Assembly: GCA_021780975.1 (NCBI GenBank)
Contig: JAJXXS010000230.1
Span: 1-5,331, forward strand
From: Pseudomonadota bacterium
GTDB taxonomy: Bacteria; Pseudomonadota; Gammaproteobacteria; Burkholderiales; Thiobacillaceae
Length of the DNA: 5,331 nt
Direction of reading: 5' to 3'
Shown here: piece by piece, positions 5,290-5,331 of the stretch
Layout: each line of letters begins with the position of its first letter
Position numbering within the stretch: the stretch's first letter is position 1
The notes under the pieces: model-generated
Databases searched by the model: none
Seen by the model: the letters and a program-made list of their open reading frames with translations, nothing else
What the model was told of the DNA's origin: nothing
Position numbers and translations under genes: made by a program

Positions 5290-5331
5290 TGCTAGTGACT
5301 CCCTGTGAGTGAATATCATGCGGTGCAGGCG

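Overview
The window is about 65% GC or higher with dense, short-spaced genes. It looks like a proteobacterial nitrate-assimilation locus, most like that of a high-GC gamma- or betaproteobacterium. In Pseudomonas aeruginosa, as I recall, an MFS nitrate transporter gene is likewise followed by a fused Ser/Thr kinase-phosphatase gene, with nasT and nasS close by. The species cannot be fixed from the sequence alone.

Layout, left to right. (1) Positions 1-270 (+) hold the 3' end of a gene for an ANTAR-domain, NasT-type RNA-binding antiterminator; its start lies outside the window. (2) Positions 271-610 are non-coding and regulatory. They contain a likely NtrC half-palindrome (418-434), a 21-nt alternating purine-pyrimidine tract (437-457), an inverted repeat (463-489), and an essentially perfect sigma-54 -24/-12 promoter (486-501). 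The predicted transcript start is near 512. A short leader of about 90 nt follows, with a hexaloop hairpin starting at the predicted +1 (512-535), and it ends in a strong intrinsic terminator (562-599) just before the next gene. (3) Positions 611-1879 (+) encode a NrtA-family nitrate/nitrite-binding protein with a twin-arginine signal, probably started at a GTG. (4) Positions 1899-2315 (+) encode a single-domain Vitreoscilla-type globin, 19 nt after nrtA. (5) Convergent to these, separated by 8 nt, is a minus-strand pair: an MFS nitrate transporter (5289-4075), then a PP2C phosphatase/Ser-Thr kinase fusion with a C-terminal membrane anchor (4000-2324). A minus-strand terminator hairpin lies in the 74-nt gap between them.

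How it may work (inference). Nitrogen limitation, through NtrC and sigma-54, starts the leader transcript. Nitrate, through NasS/NasT, decides whether polymerase passes the leader terminator into nrtA and the globin gene. The MFS protein brings in nitrate, the globin could deal with NO made during nitrite reduction, and the membrane-anchored kinase/phosphatase may tune uptake or assimilation. The most notable points are the complete NtrC/sigma-54/leader-terminator module beside an ANTAR gene, the nrtA gene with no NrtB/NrtC partners next to it but co-transcribed with a globin, and the kinase lacking a normal glycine-rich loop.
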